In this document: one piece after another, positions 38,353 through 50,200 of the stretch
How positions within the stretch are numbered: the stretch's first letter is position 1
Layout: every line of letters starts with the position of its first letter
NCBI GenBank assembly: GCA_022592435.1
Contig: JABYQS010000160.1
Span: 19,574-83,573, forward strand
DNA length: 64,000 nucleotides
Source: Cerioporus squamosus
Lineage: Eukaryota > Basidiomycota > Agaricomycetes > Polyporales > Polyporaceae
Direction of reading: 5' to 3'
Translations under genes and position numbers: made by a program
The notes under the pieces: generated by a model
What the model was told of the DNA's origin: nothing
Databases searched by the model: none
What the model saw: only the letters and a program-made list of their open reading frames with translations

Positions 38353-39566
38353 GATCCCCGTCCACCTGCCACATGTACAGTGTGCTGTACAGTGCCCGCG
38401 CGTCGACCTTCCCTGCTCCTGCCCACAAAGGCGATATTGGCGTACCAGAAAGAGAGAAAGAGTACGAACGAGAGGACACCCGTCGAACCAGCGCATCGCT
38501 CCCGAAACTGAAACTCTCCTGCTACGTACTCGCACGGCGCCCTTCAGTCCTTCCGTCTTCTGTCATCTGTCTTCGAGCGTGCACGGTGCGACGCTCGTGT
38601 ACGCCGCGCTGAGCATGCATGCCACCGACTTGCGACGCCACAGCCCCGGTACCGATTCGGGTGCCGCTGCTAGTGCTAGTCCCGCCGAGCAGGCGTGGAT
38701 CGCCGTCGCCTCCGAGGCTGGCCAAGGCGGTCATGCTCAGTGCTCCACGGTGTTATACGGGCACGGCGCCGCGGCAACGGTAGGTTCGAACCCAAGGCTA
38801 TCCTGGAAGCGGTCGCGGACATAGGACCGAACGAAGCGGGGGCGGCCTTTGTTCTTTCTTCACGAACGACCCCTTCTTTGATCCTTGAACTTCCTGTAAG
38901 CGCGCATCCAAGTTCGACGACTCTTCGAATATCGGATAAGTATCGCTGCTTCGCGCCTCTGATTTCGGATGCCGTAGCACCATACGCCCGAGCGGGACGC
39001 CGGAGCCGGAGTTGCCTGAACGAGACGACCTAGGGAAGGAAATCAACGAGGACGGATGGTGACATGGTGCGACTCCACGGGCCACAGGCCACAAGCACTC
39101 ACCTCGGACGATCTTGCGATATGTGTTTGGGATATCTGGCCGCAGAAGTCTTGAGTTGATCCGCTCTCGCCGAAATGAAAGACTCCACGCCGCCCTTGCT
39201 ACAGATGCCAGCAATCAGAAAGTCGAGAGAACTCAGAAGGGTTGCCGTGATGCGCTTGCGCTCAGTGTGGTTGCTCATCAAATCGCAAGGCTCACCCCGG
39301 AACCTCGAGCCACAGCAGATGCGAATAGCCGAAGGCCGGCGAACGCAAAGCCGCACCACAATGTATGTAACACAAGGTTGAGGCTCTCGCCGAGGCGTGC
39401 GCCGTACAAAGAGTCTGAACAGCCCTCTGAATTCTGGAAACCAGCTCGGTCAGCCAGCGTTGCGCTCGAACTCCGTAACCAGATCTCACCCATGGTGCAT
39501 GGTGATGATGATAAATGCGCAAGTCAACGCGCCTCCTCCTGCAGCTGTGGTGACCACTGACGCTGA

Positions 39567-39583
39567 CGCGCGCGCGCGCGCGC
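39567..39583. repeat. (CG)8 dinucleotide tract
   Basis: Seventeen alternating C and G bases, CGCGCG..., a potential Z-DNA-forming tract in a gene-poor GC-rich region. Confidence 0.8.
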
Positions 39584-42525
39584 AACTCCGAGATCTGCGC
39601 GGGGTATTGACGGGACCTGGCCGGCGCTCCGAGTATAATGGCCTTTTCAAGTTCGGACCAGCGCTGCGGAGGCTCCGAACGCGTTCTGACCTCCGCAAGC
39701 TCGTGTTTCGATTTCGAGGTTCTGATACATATCCCGTCAGGCGTGTGGGGAGCCGGCGGAGGCTCCAGGACCATCGCTCCCATCTGATATGATCGTTCGT
39801 GGACGAGGACCTCTTTCGAGTTTGGTCTAACCCAAGTGGAGGAGACATCGATCAGTGCCAGTGGGAGTCGCAACATAGGAACAGAACCTCACGGAACGCA
39901 CCGGGAGCATGCATGAGACGTGCACAAGGCGGCCGCAACGCAGGTGGCAGAAGGACTCCCGTAACCCAGGAACCCAGAAGCAGCGCGCCAGCTGCCAGTT
40001 GCAGGCGACCGTGACAAGCTCCGCGAACCCGACCTCGGGTCCCTGCACAACGGTACACGATGCCCGCCGTGAATCCTGGGTCCCTGCCCTGTCCCTGCGA
40101 TCGGGTATCGTGGCGAACGTCACCGTGCATTGCGCAACGGAAGCATTCCTGTTTCTGGAATTGGGGGGCGACTCGGGAGTGTGGCGAGCTTGCCAGAACG
40201 GCAAGAGCCTGCGCGCACAAGTAGTGCCTCGAGTCGGTGATCGTAATCGATCGGAAGACCGTCACGAAATGGCGGCAAGAACGAGCTAGTGGTGGACCTT
40301 GAGGTTCGAGAACCAATCGAGAACACGGCGCCCCCCGCGACGTGCACGGTGCGCCTGGAGGCTGGCGGACTGGGACGGGAAAAGCCGCAGCCAAGTAAAC
40401 GATCGTTCATACGTTGTAACGTTCATCTCCGAGTCGACGTCGTCATGCATGTCTCCAGACTTCCTCCGAGTCGCAGCCGTGTGTAAGTTATTACTGGAGA
40501 ACATTTCCCTGGGATGATGCGTCCATGGCGTAGGCGGCGCACGCAACCTCGGAGGCTCTGAAGCTCTGGAGTGCTGGAGCTCCCACGGCACGCGTATGTA
40601 GGCACGACCGGCTCCTAGGACCAGCTCCCCGGATGCGCGCTCGCCGTTCGCGGAAACTCATCATGCATCCCTCGTCCCTCGCGGGCTCACGGGCAGAGAC
40701 GCCGGACCTTGGGAGTCAGAAGAAGAGCGACGGTTCCACGATGGGCTAGTGTGGCATGTTCGAAGGGGTCCGCATCGCACAGCGTCCTCAGGCTGAGGAA
40801 GCAACGTCGACAGCCATCGAGCGGGAGGATCGGAAGCTCTCGGGCGTCTGGATTCTGGAAGAGGCTGGGGACTGGTTTGGTGTTCTTCGGCCTCCAGCCT
40901 TGAGGTAGCACGGGCCTGTACGGGCGCGAGTTCGAAGATCGACGTGGGACGCGTGAGCCTTGGGATTCGACACTTGTGATGTAGAGTGTATTGTATGAGC
41001 ATCGCAGGAGGAGGAGGAGGAGCGTTTCGGGCTCGTCACACGGCTACACCTGGCACCTGCAGGCCGTAGCGACGCGTCCGCTTGCCCCCGAGGGCCGAGA
41101 GTGGATCGAGCCGCCCGCCTTGAGCGAAACTGTCCACGTCCATGTCAGCGCCGTCCGCCAGAACCAAGACTTACGTTACCTCATTCTCTATCTGACACTG
41201 ACCTGTGACGTCCGTGATGACTTTCGGTGCAGCGCCTCTGCTTTCCTCCGGCGACTGCCTCCCCCCCGCCAGCTGCTGACGCATTGATGCAGGGCCGCTG
41301 CAGCATGAGACCAGTGGTGAGAGGCAGGGGTGCGAAACGGACGTACGTACCCTAAGTGCAGTACGCGCGCGACGGCCATTGCCAAGGCATTGGCAAGAAC
41401 CGAGCGAAGCGCGGCGCGGTGGCCATGGATGATGGATCCGCGTCTCGGGGTTCCGGGACGCAGGTTGTTCGCACTCGGGGCGGGGAGGTGGCACTGGCAC
41501 TTACGCGCGCAGGTTGGATGTGTTGTTTCGACAGACAGCCTGAGCCCGGGACCTGCGTTTGGAGCCTGAGGGTGCGCGCACACATTGATTGCGGCGACGG
41601 GCGAGACGTCTCGATGAGATCCCGAGAGCTCCTCCGGCGGCGACGGGTGGGCGGTCGGAGGTGTGCTTGTATGTAGTTCTGTGTGAGCGGTGGCGTCGGA
41701 GGACACGACGCTCACAAGTCAATGACAAGGACATGGACAACCTCCCGAGGCAGATGCATAGCCGAGACGTTCGTCGACAGCGCGACACTGGCACCGACGT
41801 CGACACTGCGCGCAGACAGGCATATCAGACCCGCCAGCAGTGAGCACCAGACAAGCGACAAGCGACAAGCGGCCAGACAGCAGCCAGATGGCAGGCAGGT
41901 CGAGAGGTGTCAGTCCGAGTCCAGGATACGAGGCACCCAGCGCGTGACCGTCTTGCAAGCAGGAGTCTCGAGATGTCGACGTCCGTCGCCCAAAGTCGCA
42001 TGTCAGCGCCGCCTGTCCGGTGTCCTCTCCGCATACGTACATACAGCAAAGTCTGCATACTGTACGTTCTCGCGGTCGGGCGTCCGCGCCTTGATATCAC
42101 TCGAAGGTGAGCCTCATCGAGATCCGTCTTCCGGCGCGTCATACTAGTACTGTACTCCGGGCAGCGGCGAGCGCGCTGTGGCGATTGTTCCGAAGGCTGC
42201 TAGCTAGGAAGTCCACGAGCATCTAGAGTGAGCGCATAGATGATAGGGCCATGTATGCACGCGCGTTCATACCGTGTCGTACGCGTGTACACGCTGACAG
42301 TCGGTAGCCTGAGATCTGTACGGGTAGAGTACACCATACGCGCCTCCCCAGGCGAAGCACTGGCACCCGCCCATGCCCGTCCGTGCGGCGTGCGATGCGA
42401 TGTGGTCTTCCCTCGTTCCTCCGAATCCCCGTGCTCGTGTTTGCATCGCGTCTGGTGCCCTCGCGCATATGATATGCCAGATGACTCGGACTCCGGAGCC
42501 TCGAGACGCGCGCCCGGGGAAGTGC

Positions 42526-42552
42526 GACATCGACATCGACATCGACATCGAC
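42526..42552. repeat. (GACATC) microsatellite, 4.5 units
   Basis: Four perfect hexamer units plus GAC. The open frames across it are simply the repeat read as protein and show no wider coding support. Confidence 0.8.
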
Positions 42553-44188
42553 CGTAACTGTATACATATCAGCCCCACGGTGGGATCGGCATCGCCGGAG
42601 AAGCAGCTCCTCCACGGCTCGTGTCCGAGCGCAGCTGTCGCCAGAAGACCGCTGGTGCATGGCGTCGTGCGAGAATTGGCTGGGAAGGCGATAGCGAGAG
42701 ACCAGCAGCGACTGCCTGCAATGCGCCGCCAGAGACGAGACGCATACGTCGACAGACAGCAGCGGACGGAGCGACGTCACGGGGCACCCGCGACTCGGAG
42801 CGTGGCGGCGGGCAAGAGAAGGCGAATCAGGGCAGGACGGCCTGGGGAGCGCGCACGTAGAGCGGCTAGCGTGTATCGATGTTCTGGGAGAATTCCAATG
42901 CATATGTCGGATGGGCGTGAGTGTGTAGGTTCGAATTCTGCTCCGTGGCGTCGAGAAAATGGTCTCGATTGCAACTGAATGGGGACCAGGGTCGACATGT
43001 CTCCGCGCATGGCAGATCCCGTACGCCGGATATGCATACAGTTACATGATAGAATCATATCATCGCGTCGAGTCGAGAGTCGTCACCGTGATTGCGGCGA
43101 GAGACCGCGCCTACCGGGGTTGTGCGCAGTCCATGGCTCTGGGGCTGCTGTGCCAGGGCGGGGGTGGTGACGACCTTCGAGGTGCGCTGATTCGTGGTTA
43201 CGACGACCGAGCAGAAGCAGCAGAACGAATTCGGAAGAGCTGAGCAGTGACGGAGGCCGCCGTACGCGGTCGCACGAACGCTCGGAGTTGGCGACGGGAT
43301 TGGCAATGGACATCCGCGAACTCGTGCATGGGCAGTTCCGAGCTCGAGCGTGCCTCGAGGCTCGAGGCGGAGGAGCTTGGGTGAAGTGTAATGAAGCGCA
43401 GGGCGGAATCACGCGCGTGCGCAAGCGAGGGGGCCGCGGCGACTCGGGAGTGGAATGACATTGAATGCATATTGCATTGAATGGGATCGCGATGCGTTGG
43501 GCGATGGTTGACGTGGACGGCGACGATGACGAGTGACAGAGGCCGCGCGAGCGACAGGATCCGAGCGTATCCGAGCGGCGAACCTGGTCGACGCGGGCAG
43601 CGTGACAGGGCAGATGAGCACACTGGATGGCATCCGAGAACTGCAGGGATGGCAGTGTGACCGGCCCCTTGACCAGTCTTTGCTCGTCCACGCGAGACGT
43701 AATCCCGGCGGGTGTGTCGTCCGTCGTCCGTCGTCCGGCGCTGGAGGTGGCGGCGGGTGTGACTGTGAGTGCTCGCTCGGCCATTGGGCGGCGCAGAGGC
43801 AGCGACGGAGCCGCGGAGGGAGTGAGACCGCACATGTCCGGAGGGCGTCGGAGCTGGGGCGTCGTGCGGGGCGAAGGGGGCATGGACGGGAGGGAAGTCG
43901 AAGACAGAACGCTATCTGGCAGGGCCTTCTGGCCACTTGCGATTGCGGACCGGAGGAGGGCGTGGGCAGGCGTCCGATATGGCAGCGGGGCCACGCCTGC
44001 GCTCGTCGTGTCCCACCCGCCCGGGCCCTGTCCTCCTCCTCGGTCGAATCAAGATGTGCGCGGTCTGCCACACAAAGATGCCGGCCAGCGTCTCCGCCGC
44101 TCTTTCTTGCGCGCACCGCCCCGGCCCATAACAACGTTATTCACCGCACGCCCGTCTCGCCTTTCTCCGCCATGTCTTCCCGCACATC

Positions 44189-44194
44189 TATAAA
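44189..44194 (+). promoter_or_regulatory. TATA box of the Pro/His-rich gene
   Basis: TATAAA lies 80 nt upstream of the ATG at 44269 and is followed by a C-rich leader. Confidence 0.6.
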
Positions 44195-44268
44195 GCCCGC
44201 GCCCCTTCCCTCCCTCCCCCTCTCGTCCCCAGCACAGCAAGCGCCTCCCCGTCCGACCGCGGTCCACC

Positions 44269-45288
44269 ATGGCCACCACCTACCAGCTCCGCCCTGTCTC
44301 CGCCATGACTCGCTCCTCGTCCCCCACAGCCAGCAGCTCCACCGTCAGCGACCGCAGCCCACCACCGCTGAATGCACATCACCCCCCGACCAAGACCATG
44401 CTGCCCCCTTCCACCACCAGCTTCTCCCCCATCCCGACCTCGGCGCGTCCCCGCCGACCGCTCTCGCCGTCCTCCCTCCGAGGTAAGTGTCCGCCACACC
44501 CACACCCACACCTTCTCTGACCCAATCTCGCAGACGTGGACATCCCCGACCCAGAGCGCGCCTTCGCCGCACGCGGCAAGTTCCCCGCGCCCCCGACCGG
44601 CCACGAGCTCATGGCCCTCTTCCCGCCCGCCGCGCCCATCATCCCCCCATGCCCGACCAGCGGCTTCTTCGAGCGTGAGGAGCGCAAGTTCTTCGCCCAG
44701 GCAGGCAAGGAGATCGTCCGCCTCCGCCTCGAGGTCGACACCCTCAGCGCACGCGGGCCTCCCCCCGGCAGCGTCGGCGGCGCCACGACGAGCATGAGCA
44801 TGAGCATGCCCCCGCCCCCGGTCCCGGTCCCGGGTCCCAGCTCGTCCGTGTCTCCGAGAGACCGCCATGCACGCGCACAGTCCCTCCCGCAGTCCGGCCA
44901 CCCACACGGGCACCCGCACTCGCACCTGCATCCTCATGCTCACCAGCAGCACCAGCACCAACACCAGCACCCGCATCCGGGCCCGTCACACCACGACCGG
45001 GCCCCTCCCACCAGCCACGGCGCACCCCAGGGCCCGCCCCTCACGACCTCGCCACGCACGCACGCCCCGCCGACCTCTTTCCCGCCTCCCCCACCTCCAC
45101 CGTCGACGTCGGGCCCCGCGCACCCGGGGTACCCCGTGAGCCGGCCGCCGGAGCACGAGCACGCGGGAGGCGGCGGCGAGGCGATGGTCGTGGAGGACGA
45201 CGACAACGACGAGGCGTGGCGCCGGCCGACGCCGCACAATGCGCGCCGGCGGGCGGGGAAGCACACCCGGAGGGTGATCGTGAAGTGA
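44269..45288 (+). CDS. Uncharacterised Pro/Ser/His-rich protein
   Basis: Exons 44269-44482 and 44534-45288, joined in frame through a 51-nt GTAAGT intron, giving 322 residues. The N-terminal 80 residues are Ser/Pro-rich and low in complexity. A compact conserved-looking core follows: DIPDPERAFAARGKFPAPP, GHELMALFPPAAP, then SGFFEREERKFFAQAGKEIV and RLRLEVDTLSARG, which reads as an amphipathic helix. The rest is disordered, with His-rich runs (GHPHGHPHSHLHPHAH, HQHQHQHPHPG), polyproline and an acidic patch MVVEDDDNDEAW, ending in basic RRRAGKHTRRVIVK, a possible nuclear localisation signal. This could be a nuclear regulator with metal-binding capacity in the His runs, but that is inference. 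The composition differs sharply from the flanking gene-poor DNA only by its open frame and its TATA box, start and intron signals. Confidence 0.72.
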
Positions 45289-47218
45289 ACGTGAATGTGA
45301 ACCTTGACTCGCTGCCAGTGGCCCTGGGAGTGGAGGGAGATCGAGGCACGGGAGCGCGGGCGGACGTCGGGACGGGGATGCCTATTCGACGCACAAGGAG
45401 GACGAAGATGGAGCTGCAAAGTTCAGAGTTCGACGTTTCGAAGACGACGCCACCGAAAAGGAGGGCCTGCCTGTTGCGCTGTGCTTCGGAGCGCGAGGCG
45501 CGTTCGCGTTCGCATGCGGTCTCGTCTCCGTCTCCGTATTCGTGTTCGTGCTATGCAGCGACGGTGACGGCGAACGAACCACGAGCGATTCTCTTGGGCC
45601 CCCTTAACTCCCCCACTCCTCTCTCCGCCACTCTTCCGAGTGCTCTCCCTCATGCCTTGGCCTTGGCCTCCTCCGATTCTGCCTGCGAGTTTGACTCCGT
45701 GACTGCATTACTGCATGACTCCTCGATATCTGGATAGCCGCGTGGATCCGCGCACCTCGAAGTACCTGTACGGCTCGAGCCCCGTAATGCCCCCGCAACT
45801 CGCACCTTCAAGCTTCCACCTTCCGACCGTCGTATATCCGTATATCTGTATATCCTTCTGTCCGCCCACGATATCTTCCGACGCCGAGTACTTACTGCCT
45901 CTCCGTACGCGTTCCGACGCCCTCGGGGCGGCGATTTCGAGCTTCGCACGAACCGCCTGCGATGATGCCTTTGCTATTGCAACGTTATCGAGTTGACGCG
46001 ATGATTTCTGACTCCACCCTGCCTGCCAGGTGCTGGCGGGCATATGTCCTTGCCGCTGGTCCGTTGCCACCCACCGTATAGATGCGCCTGCCCTGCCAGT
46101 GTTCAGATCCAGATCCTGTACTGTTAGTCTCCTGTATGCATACCTGTACTTACGTGATGTTCTGCCTAATGAGCTCGAGCACGAATGTGACGACGACGAT
46201 GATGACGCTTGCACTGAAGTTTGGAGATGATCTCGTAACTCGTTCGTCCGATTGGGTGTCTTGCTCCAATATGTCCTGCGTGTCGACTCAGGGCCGTGGC
46301 GTCACGGTGAGCTGTGTGTGCACTTGCGGAAGTCGTACTTGGCCATCGGCGATTCGGAAGTCTGAGCGTCCGAGCCGCGGCCACGTTCTTCATGTATGGC
46401 ATCCCATTCGTGCGAAGCATCATACATAGATCGTATATGCACTGGCAGCTCTATGTAGTTCAGACGGCATCGATCCAGCCATACATACAAGGCTACTAGT
46501 ACATACATGTGTAGCTCAGACAGGTCTTCCGACGCCGCGGCCGCGGGACCGCGTCGCATCCATACATGTCACCTTCCGGCTGCGCACAGTCAATCGTATT
46601 GACACCGTCGTGGTGATGCCTTCCACTCCCAGTTCATCCCGGACGATTTCATGGTGGGTGCATGACATGTACGCAGTATGCAACCGCACGGTCACGATGC
46701 CACTCATACCAGTAAGTACCAAGTCATGTCTATCCGTGCTCCGGGCCCGCGGCACCGTAGTCAAGCATATGCCTGTTGCCTGCGCCCGCACTCTTCATGA
46801 GTTTATTGTCATCGTTGAAATGATATGATCTGCGCGTCGTGCCAATATTACTGTGCGGTGGTGATTGGCGGACCGTGACCGCGGTGACCGTGGTTTAGAG
46901 CTCTGGGTGCTGCATGCTGGGTGCTGGGTGCTGAGTACTGAGTATTGAGTTTCGGTCCCTGCACGTACGCACGCACGCAGCCGCGATCGAGTGCCAGTAC
47001 TGGTGCCAGTCAGAGTGCCAGCAGCAAGCTGAAAGCCTGCAGTATGTGCACCGAGCACTGTGCATTCGAGTTTCGCCGGCGGATCACCCAGCAGTGCATC
47101 TCCGCGCTCTCGCAGTGACTTCGGACATACGCATAGTAGGGACGGTGCTGTATATCAGCCGTGCATGACGACAGACTCGGACACGGGCGCAGACACGAGC
47201 GGAATGGCCTCCACGACT

Positions 47219-47262
<44 letters not shown>

Positions 47263-50200
47263 TGCACGACCGCACCGCGCGTATGGGGCAGGCCCATGTT
47301 CTTCGATCCGAGTCCTCAGAGTCTGAGAGCATGGCGGTTGCGGCTGCGCCGATCCCGTGCGATCTGCAGCATGCACAACGCTCCCGGGCCCGAGCCCCGA
47401 GTCGCAGATCAGCGTGTCGATACCTCCCGGAATCCGAATCGTCATTATTCTCACCTCAGTTGGCGGGAGTGACACAGGACCGTGAGCGTAGAAACATCGA
47501 GCAGGGAGAGGACGATTCGGATCTGCACCGCGCATCCGGATTCCGCATGCATCAGGCAATTGGCAGGATGGGGCCGCGCCTCGTGTGGGACGTCTGCGCG
47601 TGCGAGGAGCCGAACCTTGACGACGAGCACTGGCAGTACTGCACGTAGGAGCAGAAGCGCTGCGCTGCGTTGAATACGATCATTGCAAGCGCACGGCGAT
47701 CGAATGAACGTCAGGACGTCAGCGGGGGGCAGAAGGTGGGCCCGCGCTGAAGCTTGTCGAGCCGGATTCTCGGGGCCTGCCAGCCAGTACTAGTGTCACA
47801 GCCAGAGGGCGAGAGGGCGACGCAGTTCTCGAAACCGCGGGCTGGGCTGGGAGACAGGCGGGCGGGCGGGAGGAGTGTGCAGACGGCGGACGCGGCGTGT
47901 CGACTCTCGAGGGCCCTCGAGCGAGTTGGTTCAGGGCTGGGAGGGTGCGGTTGCGACGCGTCCTGCTTTGGTGCGCGAGCCCAAGACGCCGTGCGACGTT
48001 ATTACAGACCAGAGACGAAGAGAACACAAAGACGAAGCCTCCTCGCGAGACGCACCATTGACAGGCACCAGCCGGAACACCCGACAGCCGGACAATTCGA
48101 GGGGGGCACCTCAGAAATTCCAGGGTCAGCCCCGGAGCCCCGCGAGTTCGCCAAGCCGCCGCCCGTGGTCCGTGGACGAGCGCAGTGCAGACTCCGACTG
48201 GGTTCGCGGGAAGTAGCGAGGGGAAGTAGCGAGGAGGACCGGCGCACTGGCAAGTACTGGCAGGGGCGTAGGCGAGGATTTCGCGCGAGGGTATACGCTT
48301 TAGGGTTCCGAGGTCCAGACTCCAGACTTCAGCACCCAGCGTTCCAGCGTGCGCTTTGCTCCTTCTGTCGATCGTATTTGCGTGCGAAGTGGAGGGGGCG
48401 AGGACTGGAACAGGGTCCCATGATTTGCCTCGCGACCCGGGAGTTGTCGATGGTCGATTGTCAATTGTCGATTGTCAATTGAGCTGTGGGGGGCGCTCGA
48501 TCGTCCAGGCACGGCCCACGGTGCCTATACAGTGCGAATGACGAGCAACAAGCGGGGAATTGGGAATTTTCACATGGGGCTGAGCGTCGGTGTCGCCAGT
48601 ACTGGTGTTGTCATCTCCGTGTTCTGGCCACGGCGAACCCCCAGGCTTGGATGATTCGGGTGAACACTGACAGCGTGTTCCAGGGTTATGGCGCGAGCTA
48701 TAGACAGCTGGCCGGGTGCGTGTGCGGAGATTCCATGGCATAATCCTGTGGCTGACGAGGACATAGTTAGTCAACGGTATCTTTCATCGAGCCTGCAAGA
48801 AGAAGATGACGCACTACTCACCAGTCACGAAAGGTACACGATGTGTGATACCGCCGAGACGAGTACGAGGGCGTTCCCACCGAGCCCGCACCCATCTCCC
48901 ATGGCCCCCTGCTGCACCGTGCACGGCTCCGAGACCCGTAGCGTGCAGCATGCTTCGGGTGGACGTGTCCCGGGCTTCTGGCACGTATGTGTGTAGTCGC
49001 GGTGTGCCCGATGGAGGTACAAACACCTAGAGGCTTCTCTGTCGAGAGCTTGAGGCTTGAGCGGAGTTTTCAGCATGGCATCCAGCACCGTGACGAAGGC
49101 GCACTCGAACCTTGAACAGTGAACGTTCAAAGGAGACTGGTGGACGGCCAACTGCGAACCTTTTTGGACTTTGAACCTTTGAACTCTAGGCGGCGGCGAC
49201 AGCACACTACTGGCAGGCTATCCCATACGGAGCTGAGCGGGCAGACTCGGAGACGCAGACGCAGACACGCACACGTAAAACGTACGTGCCCCAGACCATC
49301 AGGCCTTTAGAGGCCTGAGGCCTGAGGCACGGCCCAGAGCTCGAGGAGTGGGAGCAATGCGGGCGACCAGTGCGAGCGAGTCGACGAAGGATATGCGTAC
49401 TGACGCGGAACCTCGGGATCTGTGCACTGTGAGGCGTGAGCGGTGATTCTGAGTCAGGAATTAGTCTGTGAACTGTGAACTGCGCGTTTTTTGCCGAGGT
49501 AGACTGACCCGGGGAGAGGAGCCTTTGCACCGTGCGCGGCACGCCGGGGACCTGGCTGGTGGCTACGTAGGACCTAGCCTGGATAGTGCTCGGTTGGCGA
49601 TAGCAGTATAGCGGATGATAAGTACGTCTGACGCCTCGGGGATACTCGTACTCACTTCGGAGTACAGAGTCGCTATCGCGGTGAGCAGGAAGTGCGAACG
49701 GCAGGCCACCCACTCCCAGTCAGTACTGCCTGTTCACGTTCAGCCAGCCCGTCGCGCGATCGTCCGCGGAAGCGGGCTCACGCAGCCCCACTGCACAGGC
49801 TGAGGCAGCCCCAAGTCGCCGATCAAGTTCTTCTTGCGCCTTCGGTATTCGGCATCCAATGAGTATTCAAAGGCGAAGGCGAAGGCGAGAGAAGATGCCT
49901 GTGATCGAGCAGAAGGTCCTCCCTAGCAGCGCTCGAAGAGAGCTTCAATGGCATCGAGGAAAGAGCCATTGCATAGGGCAGGGGAGTTGCCCCTTGCGCG
50001 CTGGGTCGGGGTTCGCGTCAGTTATCCTTGGAACGCGGGGAAAGTTCAAGGACTACCTAGTCGGGGCTTCCCATGCATGCGTGTGACGGCGACGGGGCAG
50101 GGACGCTGCCAATTGCGTCCTCGAGCTGGGAGCGCGGGATGGTGGTTACTCGGCAGCGCATTTGAGCGAGCGAGTGCCTGGCTCGGGCGTGGTCAAAGGC

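Larger units (their letters stand above)
29846..44188. other. 14-kb gene-poor stretch
   Basis: No open frame or exon chain here resembles a family I recognise. Many GTAAG/GTGAG-type donors with plausible acceptors occur, for example minus-strand pieces near 39.58-39.11 kb that read TTAAGGGALTCAFIIITMHH, LNLVLHTLWCGFAFAGLRL and TATLLSSLDFLIAGICS, so degraded, lineage-specific or sequence-damaged genes may be present. The longest plus-strand frames (30.08-30.77, 35.44-35.97 and 37.28-38.10 kb) have unconvincing composition. No reverse transcriptase, integrase or transposase motif was seen. A GC-rich block from about 40 kb on carries simple repeats. Confidence 0.35.

Noticed and set aside
43083..44486. 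Several 190-317 codon frames on both strands
   Set aside because: They overlap one another in high-GC sequence and match nothing. The gene starting at 44269 uses a different frame with a TATA box and an intron.
47155..47559. Poly-Val, poly-Thr or Asp-His repeat proteins across 47.2 kb
   Set aside because: They are frame readings of the (GACCAC)7 microsatellite, and no wider gene structure supports them.
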